Source: Natrarchaeobaculum sulfurireducens (GTDB lineage: Archaea; Halobacteriota; Halobacteria; Halobacteriales; Natrialbaceae). Taken from it: DNA of 64,000 nt. Each line of letters starts with the position of its first letter. Within the stretch, counting starts at the first letter, position 1. Under the pieces are notes generated by a model. It searched no databases. It was not told where the DNA came from and saw nothing but the letters and a program-made list of their open reading frames with translations. The stretch spans positions 124,001-188,000 of the forward strand of contig NZ_CP024047.1 of NCBI RefSeq assembly GCF_003430825.1, written 5' to 3'. The translations under genes and the position numbers were made by a program. Below are positions 30,059-39,359 of the stretch, piece by piece.

Positions 30059-30180
30059 TTACGGCGGCCAGAGCGGCGAGGGACCTCCCGTACCCATCCC
30101 GAACACGGAAGATAAGCTCGCCCGCGTATCGGCAAGTACTGGAGTGGGAGACCCTCTGGGAACGTGGATTCGCCGCCGAC
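30059..30180 (+). rRNA. rrf: 5S ribosomal RNA
   Basis: TTACGGCGGCCAGAGCGG ... CCCGTACCCATCCCGAACAC ... GATAAGC ... TACTGGAGTG ... CGCCGCCGAC closes a complete 5S stem (GGCGGC/GCCGCC). Length about 122 nt as in haloarchaea. Confidence 0.97.
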
Positions 30181-30196
30181 TACTCATATAGGATTA

Positions 30197-30224
30197 AGCC
30201 TCCAGAGCAGCAGCTCTGGGGGCT
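30197..30224 (+). terminator. Hairpin after the 5S gene
   Basis: AGCCTCCAGAGC (30197-30208), loop AGCA, GCTCTGGGGGCT (30213-30224): a 12-bp stem with one T-G pair, 17 nt after 5S. It may end the rRNA transcript or be a processing signal. It is not followed by a strong T-run, so intrinsic termination is uncertain. Confidence 0.55.
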
Positions 30225-30326
30225 ATCCGTATTTACAGACTGTACCCATAGCGCTCAGCTCGGCATGTCGGTGCGTTCGTGGCGTACCGCTATGCTTAAA
30301 CGAACGGACCACCTAGTATTATATGC

Positions 30327-30402
30327 GCCAAGGTGGCAGAGTCCGGCCGAACGCAGCGGCCTGCAGAGCCGCCTACCGCCGGTTCAAATCCGGCCCTTGG
30401 CT
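30327..30402 (+). tRNA. tRNA-Cys (GCA)
   Basis: Acceptor GCCAAGG with CCTTGGC and discriminator T (tRNA-Cys identity U73); anticodon stem-loop GCGGC-CTGCAGA-GCCGC (anticodon GCA); T-arm GCCGGTTCAAATCCGGC. A TTTTT run follows as terminator. Upstream TAGTATTATATGC (30315-30327) supplies an AT-rich element. No copy of its 3' end was found downstream, in contrast to the other four tRNA genes outside the rRNA operon. Confidence 0.97.
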
Positions 30403-31156
30403 TTTTCAGCAACACTTCGGGATGAGCGTCTGCAACTGAGTCGTGTATAGAGAGGAAACCCCTTCTGGATCGAATCTATTGTTGGCTGTCGAGCGACCCA
30501 ACCGCTTGCTACCCTGGTCACCGATTTATCACCCGCAGTTTGACCCGGCCACTCGGTCGGTGCCTGTACCGAGCCTAGAGCGGCGGCGTTCGCTCGAGCT
30601 CATCGTGTGCCTGGCGCGCGCAATGAATTCTGCAATGTAAATCGTCGTTACCTGTTGCTTCGGCGTCCGTCGAGAAGCCGGCCGATAAGTCCAAGGTGTT
30701 CACCCCCTACGGTGAATACGCGCGGTACGGTGGGGCCGGCTTCGCACTATGGCGAGGCCGTTTCTGTGAGTGAGGGACCGATGACGTGGCAACGACAGCG
30801 CGTCCCTTCCTCGCCAGTTTGCGAGGTATGAGTCCCAAATATAAATATTTTGGCCGTGGCCAAACATCGTTCCCTGGTCTGCCGTGAGGTGGGTGTAAAC
30901 GCCCCAGTCATCAAATCGCTTCCAGTGAGACCGACGAACTCGATCTCGAGAGGGGGCACGGGTCACGGCTGTGCGCTATACTCCGACGGGTTTTAGCCGC
31001 CTGATCTATGTCGGGTCCCGATACAATCTACTCTGGGTATAGTTTGTGGACCCGGTCAACTCCTTCCTTGCTCACCACGCTCGTGGGGGCACGTCTTTCC
31101 CATGTCGTAATCGCTCTGGGCGGGCTGCTCTTCACGGTATTGCTCGTCGTAAAAGT
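30403..31156. other. 750-bp region without a recognisable protein gene
   Basis: Apart from shadow-like open frames, the visible structure is a hairpin TTCACC-CCCTAC-GGTGAA (30699-30716), a hairpin CCTCGC-CAGTTT-GCGAGG (30809-30826), an AT-rich AAATATAAATATTTT (30837-30851) and next to it a palindrome TTGGCCGTGGCCAA (30850-30863). The last two resemble a promoter with an operator, but no gene starts at a suitable place. Confidence 0.45.
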
Positions 31157-31257
31157 GGGCCGGGCGCGATTTGAACACGCGGTCGGATGTGCTCGTTCAC
31201 GGCGTCGCCGTTTGCGACCGCGCTCTCGCTGCGCGAACCCTCCCTGCGTTCAAATCC
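31157..31257 (-). repeat. tRNA-Lys 3'-end copy with inverted T-arm motif
   Basis: The 25 nt at 31157-31181 (GGGCCGGGCGCG-ATTTGAACACGCG) are identical to 31307-31331 in the tRNA-Lys gene, 150 bp further along the gene's downstream side. GCGTTCAAATCC at 31246-31257 is an inverted near-copy of the T-arm GATTTGAAC. On the tRNA sense strand the inverted motif comes first and the direct copy ends the unit, as at the other loci. The distal copy, not the gene, is followed by CACTTTTACGACGAGC, a trailer resembling those right after tRNA-His and tRNA-Phe. Confidence 0.92.
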
Positions 31258-31305
31258 GTCCGGTTCCGAGACTCACCGCTCGCGGATCTGCTCGCGGCGA
31301 GAATA

Positions 31306-31379
<74 letters not shown>

Positions 31380-31463
31380 TCTGATTTGTACTATCGGCGA
31401 GTAGTGGTTAAACGTTTTCTTTCTTCGGCCGTCGAACGCCAGTCTCGGCTGGTGGTGTAACCG

Positions 31464-32159
31464 TCAGCCGAGATGCGCCTCGAGCGCGCGGCTGATGAGT
31501 GTCCCGGGGTCGACATCGTCGAGGGATGCGTGCTGGCGGAGGGTGCGGTAGGTTGCCGGTGAGAGGGTGACCTCGATTTGTCCGAGAACGATGCCGTGGT
31601 CTGCGAGAGCGTCCTCGAGCGGTGTTCCGTCGTTGATGGTGCTGGCGACGCTGCGGACCTCTCGGACGGTGAGGTCGCCGTCGAGGGTCGCCCACGCCAG
31701 TAGGAGGCGGGATTCGCCGCTAACCCGTGCGATGTGTTTGGCGGCCGTGGGTGCGATCGTGCCGAGGGCAACCTGTTTGCGAACCGATCGAGGGAGGTCG
31801 TGGACGCGGGCCCACTTACGGATGAACGAGACGGTGACGTCGTTGCCTGCCCGTTTGGCTGCGGTCTTGTACGACCCTTCCCCTCGGACGAGGGCTGCAC
31901 AGGCGGCAGCGCCACGGAGCATGTAGAGGTGGTCTTCGTCGGTCGCGCCGGTGGCGAACTGGCGGACGGTCTCGGCGGCGTCGGCGAGACTGTCGGGATC
32001 GGTGGGGTCGAACTGGACTGCGTCACGGGCCCGCTGGCCGGTGACCGATTCGTCACCACGGATGACGGGTGCGCCCACGGGTGATTCGCGGTCGGTCGGG
32101 ATCGATCGCTCGCGGTTCCGTGAACCGCGGGAACGACCGTTGTTCCGGTCGTCGGTCAT
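31464..32159 (-). CDS. DUF7119 family protein with ParB-like HTH
   Basis: A 231-residue protein with a basic/polar disordered N-terminus (TDDRNNGRSRGSRNRERS). The middle region DHLYMLRGAAACAALVRGEGSYKTAAKRAG-NDVTVSFIRKWARVHDLPRSVRKQVALGTIAPTAAKHIARVSGESRLLLAWATLDGDLTVREVRSVA resembles a KorB/ParB-type helix-turn-helix. The C-terminus includes VTLSPATYRTLRQHASLDDVDPGTLISRAL, a ribbon-helix-helix-like segment. I recall it as haloarchaeal DUF7119; probably DNA-binding. It is divergent from rimI. Confidence 0.75.
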   Translation of the reverse strand: MTDDRNNGRSRGSRNRERSIPTDRESPVGAPVIRGDESVTGQRARDAVQFDPTDPDSLADAAETVRQFATGATDEDHLYMLRGAAACAALVRGEGSYKTAAKRAGNDVTVSFIRKWARVHDLPRSVRKQVALGTIAPTAAKHIARVSGESRLLLAWATLDGDLTVREVRSVASTINDGTPLEDALADHGIVLGQIEVTLSPATYRTLRQHASLDDVDPGTLISRALEAHLG

Positions 32160-32305
32160 GGAGAACCGTTGGGTGTACGCCGGTAAAAAGGTCTGTACCT
32201 GTTCGGTTCGTCTCGAGACGGAATACTCGGTCTCACGTCGGACGTTCGCCACGCTCGCCCTGTGTAGCGAGTAGTTCTTTTACCTTTGACGCGCTATGTC
32301 ACTCT

Positions 32306-32782
32306 GTGACTGTTCGGCTTCCCGGGGAAACCGACGGTGAGTTCACAATCCGGCGTGCTGAGCGGGTAGACCTGTTCGCGGTCGTCAGCATCGAGAACAC
32401 GTCGTTCACACAGCCATGGCCGTACGATGCGTTCGAAAGATTCCTCGGTGAACCCGGTTTTCTCGTCGCCGAATCCGACGGGCGAATCGCCGGCTACGTC
32501 GTCGCTGACGTGACGTCGTCGTTCGGCCAGCAACTCGGCCACGTCAAAGACATCGCTGTCCATCCTGGCTTACGTGGAAAGGGTGTCGGCTCTGCACTCC
32601 TCTCTCGTGCGCTAGCCATCCTCACGGCACACGGTGCCGATAGCGTTAAACTCGAGGTTCGGCGTTCGAACGAGGACGCGAAGCGTCTCTATCGGCAGTT
32701 CGGCTTCGAGCCGCTCCGACTGGTCCCAGGCTACTACCAGGACGACGAGGACGCCATCGTGATGATTCGTAAACTCGAGTAG
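32306..32782 (+). CDS. rimI: Ribosomal-protein-alanine N-acetyltransferase (RimI family)
   Basis: A 158-residue GNAT protein: FTIRRAERVDLFAVVSIENTSFTQPWPYDAFERFL, acetyl-CoA loop VHPGLRGKGVGSALLSRAL (R/Q-x2-G-x-G/A pattern), and KLEVRRSNEDAKRLYRQFGFEPLRLVPGYYQDDEDAIVMIRKLE. These match archaeal RimI, which acetylates protein N-termini. The GTG at 32306 is chosen because the TATA-like CTTTTACC (about 32276-32283) lies 25 nt upstream and the N-terminus then matches the family. The frame extends further upstream without protein-like character. Confidence 0.88.
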   Translation: MTVRLPGETDGEFTIRRAERVDLFAVVSIENTSFTQPWPYDAFERFLGEPGFLVAESDGRIAGYVVADVTSSFGQQLGHVKDIAVHPGLRGKGVGSALLSRALAILTAHGADSVKLEVRRSNEDAKRLYRQFGFEPLRLVPGYYQDDEDAIVMIRKLE

Positions 32783-32896
32783 CGGCTCATCTGACCGTTC
32801 TGTCCGTCGCTCGATGGATCGCTACGCGTCTCCGTACAGCCGGGTTCGGCGTCGAGTAGCGTGGACGTTTTACCGACGGCATCCGTGGGTTCGTGT

Positions 32897-33310
32897 ATGG
32901 GATACGCCTGCCCGGTTTGTGCCGCCGAACAGGCCGATGCGGTCCACCTCGCGAACCACCTCGCTGTTACCGCCTCGCTCGGTCGTCGGGACCACGAGGA
33001 CTGGCTCACAGCGCACGCTCCCGACTGGGCTGAGTACAGCCCCGCAGAGCTCGCCGAACTCGTCGTCGAGTACGCTGAGGAAATCGACACACCGGACTTC
33101 GAGGACGGTCACGGACACGAACACGGCCGGCCGGGCGGACTCGAGGGTGAACTTGCCCGACAGACCCGTCACCCCGGTCGAGGAACGCTGACAGCCGAAG
33201 CTGCGGACGTCCTCGAGGAGGCCCGCGAGCTCACGCGCCGGATGCACGACGCCGACGAGGCGGACGACGATGACGCCGACACGACGGGCGACGAAAACGA
33301 AAACGCGTAA
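32897..33310 (+). CDS. DUF5810 zinc-binding protein
   Basis: A 137-residue protein. The N-terminus MGYACPVCAAEQADAVHLANHLAVTASLGRRDHEDWL has a C-x2-C followed by H-x3-H, a C2H2-type zinc site. The remainder is acidic with a His-rich GHGHEHGRPGG stretch (about residues 75-85) and an Asp/Glu tail. It is the DUF5810 family as I recall it, normally followed by DUF5809 as here (25-nt gap). Function unknown. Confidence 0.8.
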   Translation: MGYACPVCAAEQADAVHLANHLAVTASLGRRDHEDWLTAHAPDWAEYSPAELAELVVEYAEEIDTPDFEDGHGHEHGRPGGLEGELARQTRHPGRGTLTAEAADVLEEARELTRRMHDADEADDDDADTTGDENENA

Positions 33311-33335
33311 CTACGGGCCCCTCGAGCCCACACGT

Positions 33336-33746
33336 ATGAAGACGGTCGGAACGTTCTCTTTCGAGTCGACTACCGAGGCACGCGAAGCGTACGAGTCGAT
33401 CGGACCAGCGGCACAGACGGTCGTCCGCGAGGTCGCCAGAGCCATGGCGTTCGACCGCGAGGAGTACGGCGAACGTGTCACTGGCGATGTCGTCGAGACG
33501 GCTCGTGACGCCCTGTTTGCCAGCCTGCTCGAGGTCTCCGTCGGCTCTCGTGAGGCGTTCGAGGAGTGGCGTGAGTCCTACGACGGCGAAGTGACGGTGG
33601 CCGGCCACGAACGAGTCGACAACGTCGTCTGGCACGTTGGCCCGGCCGGGCAAGCCGTCGCTGCTACGTTCCAGAACGAGGATGACGCGGCGATTGCGAC
33701 GCTCCGACGGCAGGCGTTCGGTCGGCTCTATCGCGATCTCGTCTAA
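33336..33746 (+). CDS. DUF5809 family protein
   Basis: A 136-residue protein (MKTVGTFSFESTTEAREAYESIGPAAQTVVREVARAMAFD...), with a C-terminal VDNVVWHVGPAGQAVAATFQNEDDAAIATLRRQAFGRLYRDLV. It follows the DUF5810 gene by 25 nt and is probably co-transcribed; the pair recurs in haloarchaea. No catalytic motif visible; function unknown. Confidence 0.78.
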   Translation: MKTVGTFSFESTTEAREAYESIGPAAQTVVREVARAMAFDREEYGERVTGDVVETARDALFASLLEVSVGSREAFEEWRESYDGEVTVAGHERVDNVVWHVGPAGQAVAATFQNEDDAAIATLRRQAFGRLYRDLV

Positions 33747-33791
33747 CGGTCTCCGATACGCTATTACGCCCTCGAGCCCACGCCTCGGACG

Positions 33792-34376
33792 ATGACCGAC
33801 GTCGACGACTGGACGCTTCAGGAGACAGTCACTGAGTACGAAACGCCCTGGTACGACGGGGGCTACGACGTGCTCGAACAGCCCGATGGCACCGAGAAGC
33901 GCTACTACTGGGCCGAGTTGCCACCCGCGGTCGTCGTCGTTGCTCGAATCGACGCCACGGCTGCTGCGTCACTCGCGGGCAATTCCGACGCTGTCGGGGG
34001 CGACCACCTCCTGTTCGTCGAGCAGTACCGGCCGACGGTCCGCGAGACCCACCTCGAGTTGCCGGCTGGAATCGTCGAAGACGGCGAGTCTTACACCGAA
34101 GCGGCCGCCCGCGAACTCGAGGAAGAGACCGGCTTTCGGCCCTCGAGTACGGCTCTGATCCAGGAGTACGCCGTCGCGACCGGGCTACTTCGTCACGACC
34201 GGGGAATCGTTTACGCCGAGGGGCTCGAGCCGGGCCAACGCGAGCTCGACAGCAACGAGTTTCTCGAAGTGACGACCGTTCCGGTCGACGAGGCGCTCGA
34301 GCGCGCTCGCGAGTTGCCGGCGAACGACGCGACGATGTCGGCGCTGTTGCTGGCGAAAGAAGACGGGCTCCTGTAG
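33792..34376 (+). CDS. NUDIX hydrolase (ADP-ribose pyrophosphatase-like)
   Basis: A 194-residue protein with a complete Nudix box GIVEDGESYTEAAARELEEETGF at about residues 96-118 (G-x5-E-x7-REL-x-EE-x-G), so metal-dependent cleavage of a nucleoside diphosphate derivative is expected. Flanking ELPAGIVEDGE and the length suggest the ADP-ribose pyrophosphatase branch. It lies 45 nt after the DUF5809 gene and could belong to the same operon. Confidence 0.87.
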   Translation: MTDVDDWTLQETVTEYETPWYDGGYDVLEQPDGTEKRYYWAELPPAVVVVARIDATAAASLAGNSDAVGGDHLLFVEQYRPTVRETHLELPAGIVEDGESYTEAAARELEEETGFRPSSTALIQEYAVATGLLRHDRGIVYAEGLEPGQRELDSNEFLEVTTVPVDEALERARELPANDATMSALLLAKEDGLL

Positions 34377-34454
34377 CTCGAGGTCGGCGCGAACTCGTCG
34401 GCCATCGACGAATCAGTTGTTGCGATCGCTAGCGGGCTCAGTTTCTCCACTCGA

Positions 34455-35657
34455 TTATCGTTCGGGAAGCCAGAGCAACAGCACCAGCGCGAGGCTGGAG
34501 ATGGCGGCGAGCAGGAAGAACGCCTCATCGAAGAAGCCTTGGTCGGCGACCGCACCGAAGACGACCGGGCTGGCCGCGCCGATGGTCATGTACACCGTCC
34601 GAAGCGTGCCGAGACCCGTGTTCTGGATCTGGTTCGGGACGGCGGTCGTCATGTACGCGAGGACGACGGCCCCTCCGCCGAGCATGACGCTCACGAGCGC
34701 TGTCACCCCGACGACGGGCCAGAACCCGTCGATGAACGGTAAGATGACGAGCGCGACGCCGGAACCGCCCAGAATGACGAACAGTGCCCTGCGTGCGCCG
34801 ATGCGATCGTAGGCAGTCCCTCCGAGTGGTTTCATCACGATTCCAAACGCGAAAAACAGCGCAAACAGGCCGCTCGCGAGCGTTGGCGAGAATCCTTTGA
34901 CCTCCATCAGATACGTCGGATAGAACCCCGTAAACGCCTGATAGACGGCGTTCGCGACGATCTGAATCGCGGTGATGAGCACGATCGACCGTGTCCAGAG
35001 CAACGACCGCGTCTCGAGTGCGCCCGAAAGCGAGATGGCGGTTCCACCCGTCCCGTCGGACGTTCGTCTGGGCACGGCGAGCCAGATACCGAGTGCGACC
35101 AGCGCAAACAGGGCGATGGTGAACCCGAAGCCGAACTGCCAGGCAAGGCCGACGGCGAGGACGGTTGCGACGGGTGGCAACACGGTGTTGCCGAGGTCGC
35201 CGGCCGCAGACATCACGCCGATCGCGGTACCGACGCTGTCGGGGTAGACGTCCGAGAGGGCGCTGAGCCGAACGACGCCGAAGAGGGCGGTGGAAAATCC
35301 GAACAGTCCGGTGGCGACGAACAGCAGGACCGTCGGCCCGCCGAGGACGATCAACGTGACCGATCCCGCGGCCGCGGCCATACTCACGACCATGGTCGTC
35401 CCCTCACCAATCCGATCAGCGAGGACGCCACCGGGTAGCTGACCGATCGCGTAGGCGAGCCAGAGGACGGTCAACAGCAAGCCGGCCGTCGTCAGGGTCA
35501 GTCCGTAGGCCGTCTGGAGGTGGGGCAACAACACCGGAAACGCCTGTCTAACGCCGATCGAGAGGAACCACCCTGCAGAGATCGCCAGCAGGACCTTTCC
35601 CCTCCCATCGCGCCAGTGGCGGCGTGCGACCGACGTCACGTCTGCGAAACTCGTCAC
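34455..35657 (-). CDS. Major facilitator superfamily transporter
   Basis: A 400-residue protein with 12 hydrophobic helices. Motif A is GGVLADRIGEGTTMV, and the second half has GGTAYDRIGARRAL. The GTG at 35657 (VTSFADVTSVARRHWRDGRGKVLLAISAGWFL) is chosen because the family begins shortly before helix 1; the longer in-frame opening to 36023 overlaps hisG and is not protein-like. Substrate unknown. Divergent from hisG, about 165 nt apart. Confidence 0.85.
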   Translation of the reverse strand: MTSFADVTSVARRHWRDGRGKVLLAISAGWFLSIGVRQAFPVLLPHLQTAYGLTLTTAGLLLTVLWLAYAIGQLPGGVLADRIGEGTTMVVSMAAAAGSVTLIVLGGPTVLLFVATGLFGFSTALFGVVRLSALSDVYPDSVGTAIGVMSAAGDLGNTVLPPVATVLAVGLAWQFGFGFTIALFALVALGIWLAVPRRTSDGTGGTAISLSGALETRSLLWTRSIVLITAIQIVANAVYQAFTGFYPTYLMEVKGFSPTLASGLFALFFAFGIVMKPLGGTAYDRIGARRALFVILGGSGVALVILPFIDGFWPVVGVTALVSVMLGGGAVVLAYMTTAVPNQIQNTGLGTLRTVYMTIGAASPVVFGAVADQGFFDEAFFLLAAISSLALVLLLWLPER

Positions 35658-35823
35658 GGGGCTTCGGGTAGGCCTCTCTAACGGACGTACATCAATATTC
35701 CAGAGTCGTACGGCCTTGCCTCGACTCCGCCGACGGCGTCGTCGTGCGGAGGCCTCGAGCGTGTTGCCCACCGCTCGAGAGAAGTAGAAAGACAGTTCCG
35801 ACCCCGACTCGAACCCCCGACAA

Positions 35824-36678
35824 ATGCGAATCGCCGTTCCCAACAAGGGCCGCCTGCACGAGCCGACGATCGACCTCCTAGAGCGGGCGGGACTGCACCT
35901 CGAGAACGGGGCCGACCGGAAACTGTACGCCGACACCGTCGACCCCGACGTCTCGGTGCTGTTTGCCCGGGCGGCGGACATCCCGGAGTACGTCGCCGAC
36001 GGTGCCGCTGACCTCGGCATCACCGGCTACGACCAGGTCTGTGAGGCGGGCGTCGAGACCGTCGAGGAACTGCTCGACCTCGAGTTCGGCCGCTGTCGAC
36101 TCGTCCTCGCGGCTCCCGAAGACGGCGACATCGACGGCGTCGAGGACCTGGCTGGAAAGACGATCGCGACCGAGTTCCCGAACATCACTCGCGACTTCTT
36201 CGCCGATACCGGCGTCGAACCGGCCATCGTCGAGGTGTCGGGTGCGACCGAACTGACACCGCACGTCGAGATGGCCGATGCCATCGTCGACATCACCTCG
36301 ACCGGCACCACGCTGAAGATGAACCGGTTGGCCGTCGTCGACGACGTCCTCTCGAGTTCCGTCCGACTGTTCGGCCGCGAGGACGTCCTCGAGGATCCCA
36401 AAGTCGACGAGGTCCGGACCGCGCTCGCATCGGTCAAACAGGCCGAAGGCAAACGCTACCTCATGATGAACGTCCCGCAGGACCGACTCGAGGCTGTCCG
36501 TGACGTGATCCCTGGTCTCGGCGGGCCGACGGTGATGGACGTCGCGAACGGTGAGGGTGAGAAAGTCGCCGTCCACGCCGTCGTCGACGAGCGCGACGTC
36601 TTCGAGACGATCACCGACGTCAAAAATGCCGGCGCGAGCGGAATTCTGGTGACCGAGATCGAACGGCTGGTCGAATAG
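35824..36678 (+). CDS. hisG: ATP phosphoribosyltransferase, long form
   Basis: A 284-residue protein catalysing the first step of histidine synthesis (ATP + PRPP). Family motifs: N-terminal [35 protein letters not shown], and the PRPP loop [25 protein letters not shown]. The C-terminal 70 residues ([27 protein letters not shown] ... [20 protein letters not shown]) are the ACT-like regulatory domain of the long form, so feedback inhibition by histidine is expected. No other his genes are adjacent. Confidence 0.95.
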   Translation: MRIAVPNKGRLHEPTIDLLERAGLHLENGADRKLYADTVDPDVSVLFARAADIPEYVADGAADLGITGYDQVCEAGVETVEELLDLEFGRCRLVLAAPEDGDIDGVEDLAGKTIATEFPNITRDFFADTGVEPAIVEVSGATELTPHVEMADAIVDITSTGTTLKMNRLAVVDDVLSSSVRLFGREDVLEDPKVDEVRTALASVKQAEGKRYLMMNVPQDRLEAVRDVIPGLGGPTVMDVANGEGEKVAVHAVVDERDVFETITDVKNAGASGILVTEIERLVE

Positions 36679-36787
36679 CGGCCCAACGTGGGCCTCGAAG
36701 GGCTCACCGGACACGCTCTTCGAGCGGCTGGTCGGCGCATCGAACTCTACCGGCTGCCCGCGGGCCGTTTCGCGGTTCGCCCCATCC

Positions 36788-37180
36788 CTATGACTTCTCG
36801 AGGAGGTCTTCGACCGCCAGCAGTTCTCTGCCGGGCGAGACGAGCCCCCGTTCTCGGTCGTACGAGATGAATCCGCGCGACTCCAGCAGCGGGAGGTGTG
36901 TCCTGGACAGGGAGACGTGAACGCGCTGGCGACGTTCCAAGAGCGTCGTGACGGCTATTGTGTCGTGCTCGGCGTCAGCGACGTCCGCCACCAGCGTACG
37001 TACCGCGATCTGCTCGCCGTCTGGTTCGGTGAGTAACCGCCGCAACACCGCTCGTCGCCGGGAGTTCTCGAGGACGTTCTCGAGTTGCTTGCGGGAAAAT
37101 GGGTCGTCGGTTGCAGGAGTGACCCCGCGGCCGACCGATCTATCCTTGCCGGCGGACGATCGGTTCACGTAGAGCGTCAT
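36788..37180 (-). CDS. DUF7344-type winged-helix protein
   Basis: A 130-residue protein. LENVLENSRRRAVLRRLLTEPDGEQIAVRTLVADVADAEHD ... RQRVHVSLSRTHLPLLESRGFISYDRERGLVSPGREL follows the DUF7344 winged-helix pattern, a second copy in this window. N-terminal 30 residues are basic and variable. Probably a DNA-binding regulator; target unknown. Confidence 0.75.
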   Translation of the reverse strand: MTLYVNRSSAGKDRSVGRGVTPATDDPFSRKQLENVLENSRRRAVLRRLLTEPDGEQIAVRTLVADVADAEHDTIAVTTLLERRQRVHVSLSRTHLPLLESRGFISYDRERGLVSPGRELLAVEDLLEKS

Positions 37181-37427
37181 GGACGGAGAAGACTCACTCT
37201 CGCAGACCGGATAAACGCGACCGCTCGTTTCATCAGTCGCGAACGATTTCGATCACTCTCGTTGGATTCAGTCGCGTGAACGATCGAAACTCGAGACGAA
37301 TCGGGACGTTGAAACCGTTCGTTGAGGCGCCACGCCCTCTATTTCGGCGATCGTGTGACTACCCCGATCGTCTCGGCCCGTCACAGCTCGTCCCGGGACC
37401 GGATGGTACTACACTTGCTACGTCACA

Positions 37428-37697
37428 ATGGGTGACATGGAGGTCGCTGGCAGACTGGTGGTGTTGCTCGCGCTGTTGTTCGCGGGCACCGGACTCCGCA
37501 TCGGTGGCGTTCTCGACGCGGGTCGAACCGCCCGTCTGAAGGCGCTGGCCTACTACGTCGCGCTCCCGGCACTCGTCTTCGTCTCGACGTACGACCAGTC
37601 GATCGGCGGGGACACCCCCTTCGCCTCGATGAACGTCTTCGTCACGACGCTCGTCTCGATCGCGACGCTCTCGATGCTCGTCGTTCTCGTCGGATAA
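37428..37697 (+). pseudogene. Truncated AEC-family (auxin efflux carrier-like) transporter
   Basis: The 89-residue frame reads like the N-terminus of an AEC permease: VAGRLVVLLALLFAGTGLRIGGVLDAGRTARLKALAYYVALPALVFVSTYDQSI, then a second helix region FVTTLVSIATLSMLVVLVG, and stops. AEC proteins normally have about 300 residues and ten helices. The following 70 nt show no continuation in any frame before the next gene (convergent, ending at 37770). It is therefore probably a decayed 5' fragment rather than a small gene. Confidence 0.7.
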
Positions 37698-37769
37698 CAG
37701 CGCCGGAACGTCGGGTCCTCGTCCTCGAGCACGATCCCGTCACGCACTACTCGGCCGGGCCACCTCACG

Positions 37770-38321
37770 TCACCGTTCGCCACCGCTGTCGAAGGCCTCG
37801 TCGTCGGCGTCGTCTTCGAACGCGTCGGTACGCGACACCCTCTCGTCGACGTCGATCGTCGTTCCCTCGTCGGTCCGGCCCTGGGACTCGAGGTCGAACT
37901 CGTCGGTCTCGAGTTCCGCGCCGTCGACGCTGACGGTGCCGTCCGTGATCTCGATCCTGACGCCCTCGGTGTCGCGTGGCCGACCGAGGAACTGGTTGGT
38001 CGTCGACTCGACGGTCTGGTTGACCGAGAGGACGAACCGGAGGACGGACTCGAGTTCGGTGCCGACCTCGCGGACGGGCCGTCCGGCGGCGACCTCGCCG
38101 AGGCTCTGGGCCCCTTCCGGGTGGAGGTACTGGATCGGGTGGTCGGTCGGCACGTCGCGCAGGTCGACCTCGAACGACCAGAGATACGGCAGGAGTTGGA
38201 TCGCGTAGCCTTTCGGTTTCGGGGCTTTACGGCCCGCTGCCGTCAGGGCGACGCCGATGGCCGTCGAGCCCGAGTCGGTATCGTAATAGACGCCGGGGAC
38301 GCCTGGAATGGAAAGTCGCAT
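37770..38321 (-). CDS. Conserved haloarchaeal protein of unknown function
   Basis: A 183-residue protein. The N-terminal two-thirds looks well ordered (MRLSIPGVPGVYYDTDSGSTAIGVALTAAGRKAPKPKGYAIQLLPYLWSFEVDLRDVPTDHPIQYLHPEGAQSLGEVAAG), then FVLSVNQTVESTTNQFLGRPRDTEGVRIEI. The last 50 residues are an acidic tail. No named family is recognised and there is no signal peptide or membrane helix. A TATA box (GGCTTAAAAGC, minus strand, about 38374-38384) lies upstream. Confidence 0.65.
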   Translation of the reverse strand: MRLSIPGVPGVYYDTDSGSTAIGVALTAAGRKAPKPKGYAIQLLPYLWSFEVDLRDVPTDHPIQYLHPEGAQSLGEVAAGRPVREVGTELESVLRFVLSVNQTVESTTNQFLGRPRDTEGVRIEITDGTVSVDGAELETDEFDLESQGRTDEGTTIDVDERVSRTDAFEDDADDEAFDSGGER

Positions 38322-38530
38322 AGTCGACTCGAGTCACCCGCGACGGGTCAGTACACACCTGGCACTGCCACGGCGCTTTTAAGCCGTCGCTGGGGGACGT
38401 GGTCTTACACAGGCTGGTGTGGAGTACGTTCCGCTGGTGTTCGAGACCGCATCGCTGTTCGAACCCGTGTCGAGACGCTCGAAACCGGATTGATCCGACG
38501 GACCAGAACGCGACATCGACGAGAAGTCGA

Positions 38531-39277
38531 TTAGAAGCCGTCCGCGAATTTGTCGCGGCAGTTGACGTCAATTTCGCTGACGCTCGAGTGGCCTCGCGTA
38601 GCTGCAAAGCGGATGGCATCGGCGACCTCGTCGGGTTCGCTGGCCTCGCCTGGCTCGAAGTGCTCGCGGAAGGTCGTGCCGTCGGTCGTCTCGAACTCAG
38701 AGCGGACTTCGGCAGGGTTGACGATCGTGACGCCGACGCCCTCGTCGCCGACCTGTGCGGCGACGCTCTTGGCGAAGCCGCGGGTCCACCACTTCGTCGC
38801 GGCGTAGACGGGGTTGAACGAGCGGGGGTACTGGCCGGCGAAGCTCCCGACGAAGATCAGGTGGCCCTCCCGTTCGCGGACGTGTGGGATCGCGGCCCGC
38901 GTCGCGTAGAAGAGCCCGTCGACGTTGGTCTCCTGCATCGTCTCGTACTCGTCGGTCGACATCGAGGCCACGTCGCTGCCGCGCGAGAGGCCGGCGTTGT
39001 TGACGAGGACGTCGATGCCGCCGAAAGCCTCGACCGTCTCGTCGATCAGGGTATCGACGTCGGCTTCCTCGCGGACGTTCGTCGGGACGACCAGCGTCTC
39101 GACGTCGTGGTCGGCCTCAAGGTCGGCCGCGAGTTCCCGCAGTCGGTCTTCGCTTCTGGCCGCAAGCACGACGGTCGCTCCCTCGGCGGCAAGCGCGTCA
39201 CAGGTGGCCGCACCGATACCCGCACTCGCGCCCGTGACGATCGCGACCTGTCCCTCGAGTTGCTGGCTGGCTGTCAT
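38531..39277 (-). CDS. Short-chain dehydrogenase/reductase
   Basis: A 248-residue classical SDR: cofactor motif TGASAGIG (residues 15-22), NNAG (about 92-95), catalytic S in FVGSFAGQ and Y-x3-K in VYAATKWW. The residue after the second strand (AARSEDRL) suggests NADP(H). Substrate cannot be inferred. It ends FADGF, with a C-terminal Cys (VNCRDKFADGF). Monocistronic; 82 nt separate it from the carboxypeptidase gene on the same strand. Confidence 0.9.
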   Translation of the reverse strand: MTASQQLEGQVAIVTGASAGIGAATCDALAAEGATVVLAARSEDRLRELAADLEADHDVETLVVPTNVREEADVDTLIDETVEAFGGIDVLVNNAGLSRGSDVASMSTDEYETMQETNVDGLFYATRAAIPHVREREGHLIFVGSFAGQYPRSFNPVYAATKWWTRGFAKSVAAQVGDEGVGVTIVNPAEVRSEFETTDGTTFREHFEPGEASEPDEVADAIRFAATRGHSSVSEIDVNCRDKFADGF

Positions 39278-39359
39278 GGCTACCCCACCCTGTGTGTCCC
39301 AGAACCGTCGGTGTTTCGTCGAGCAACGGCCGCGGAAAAGTCGACGTCGGCGTTCTGTC

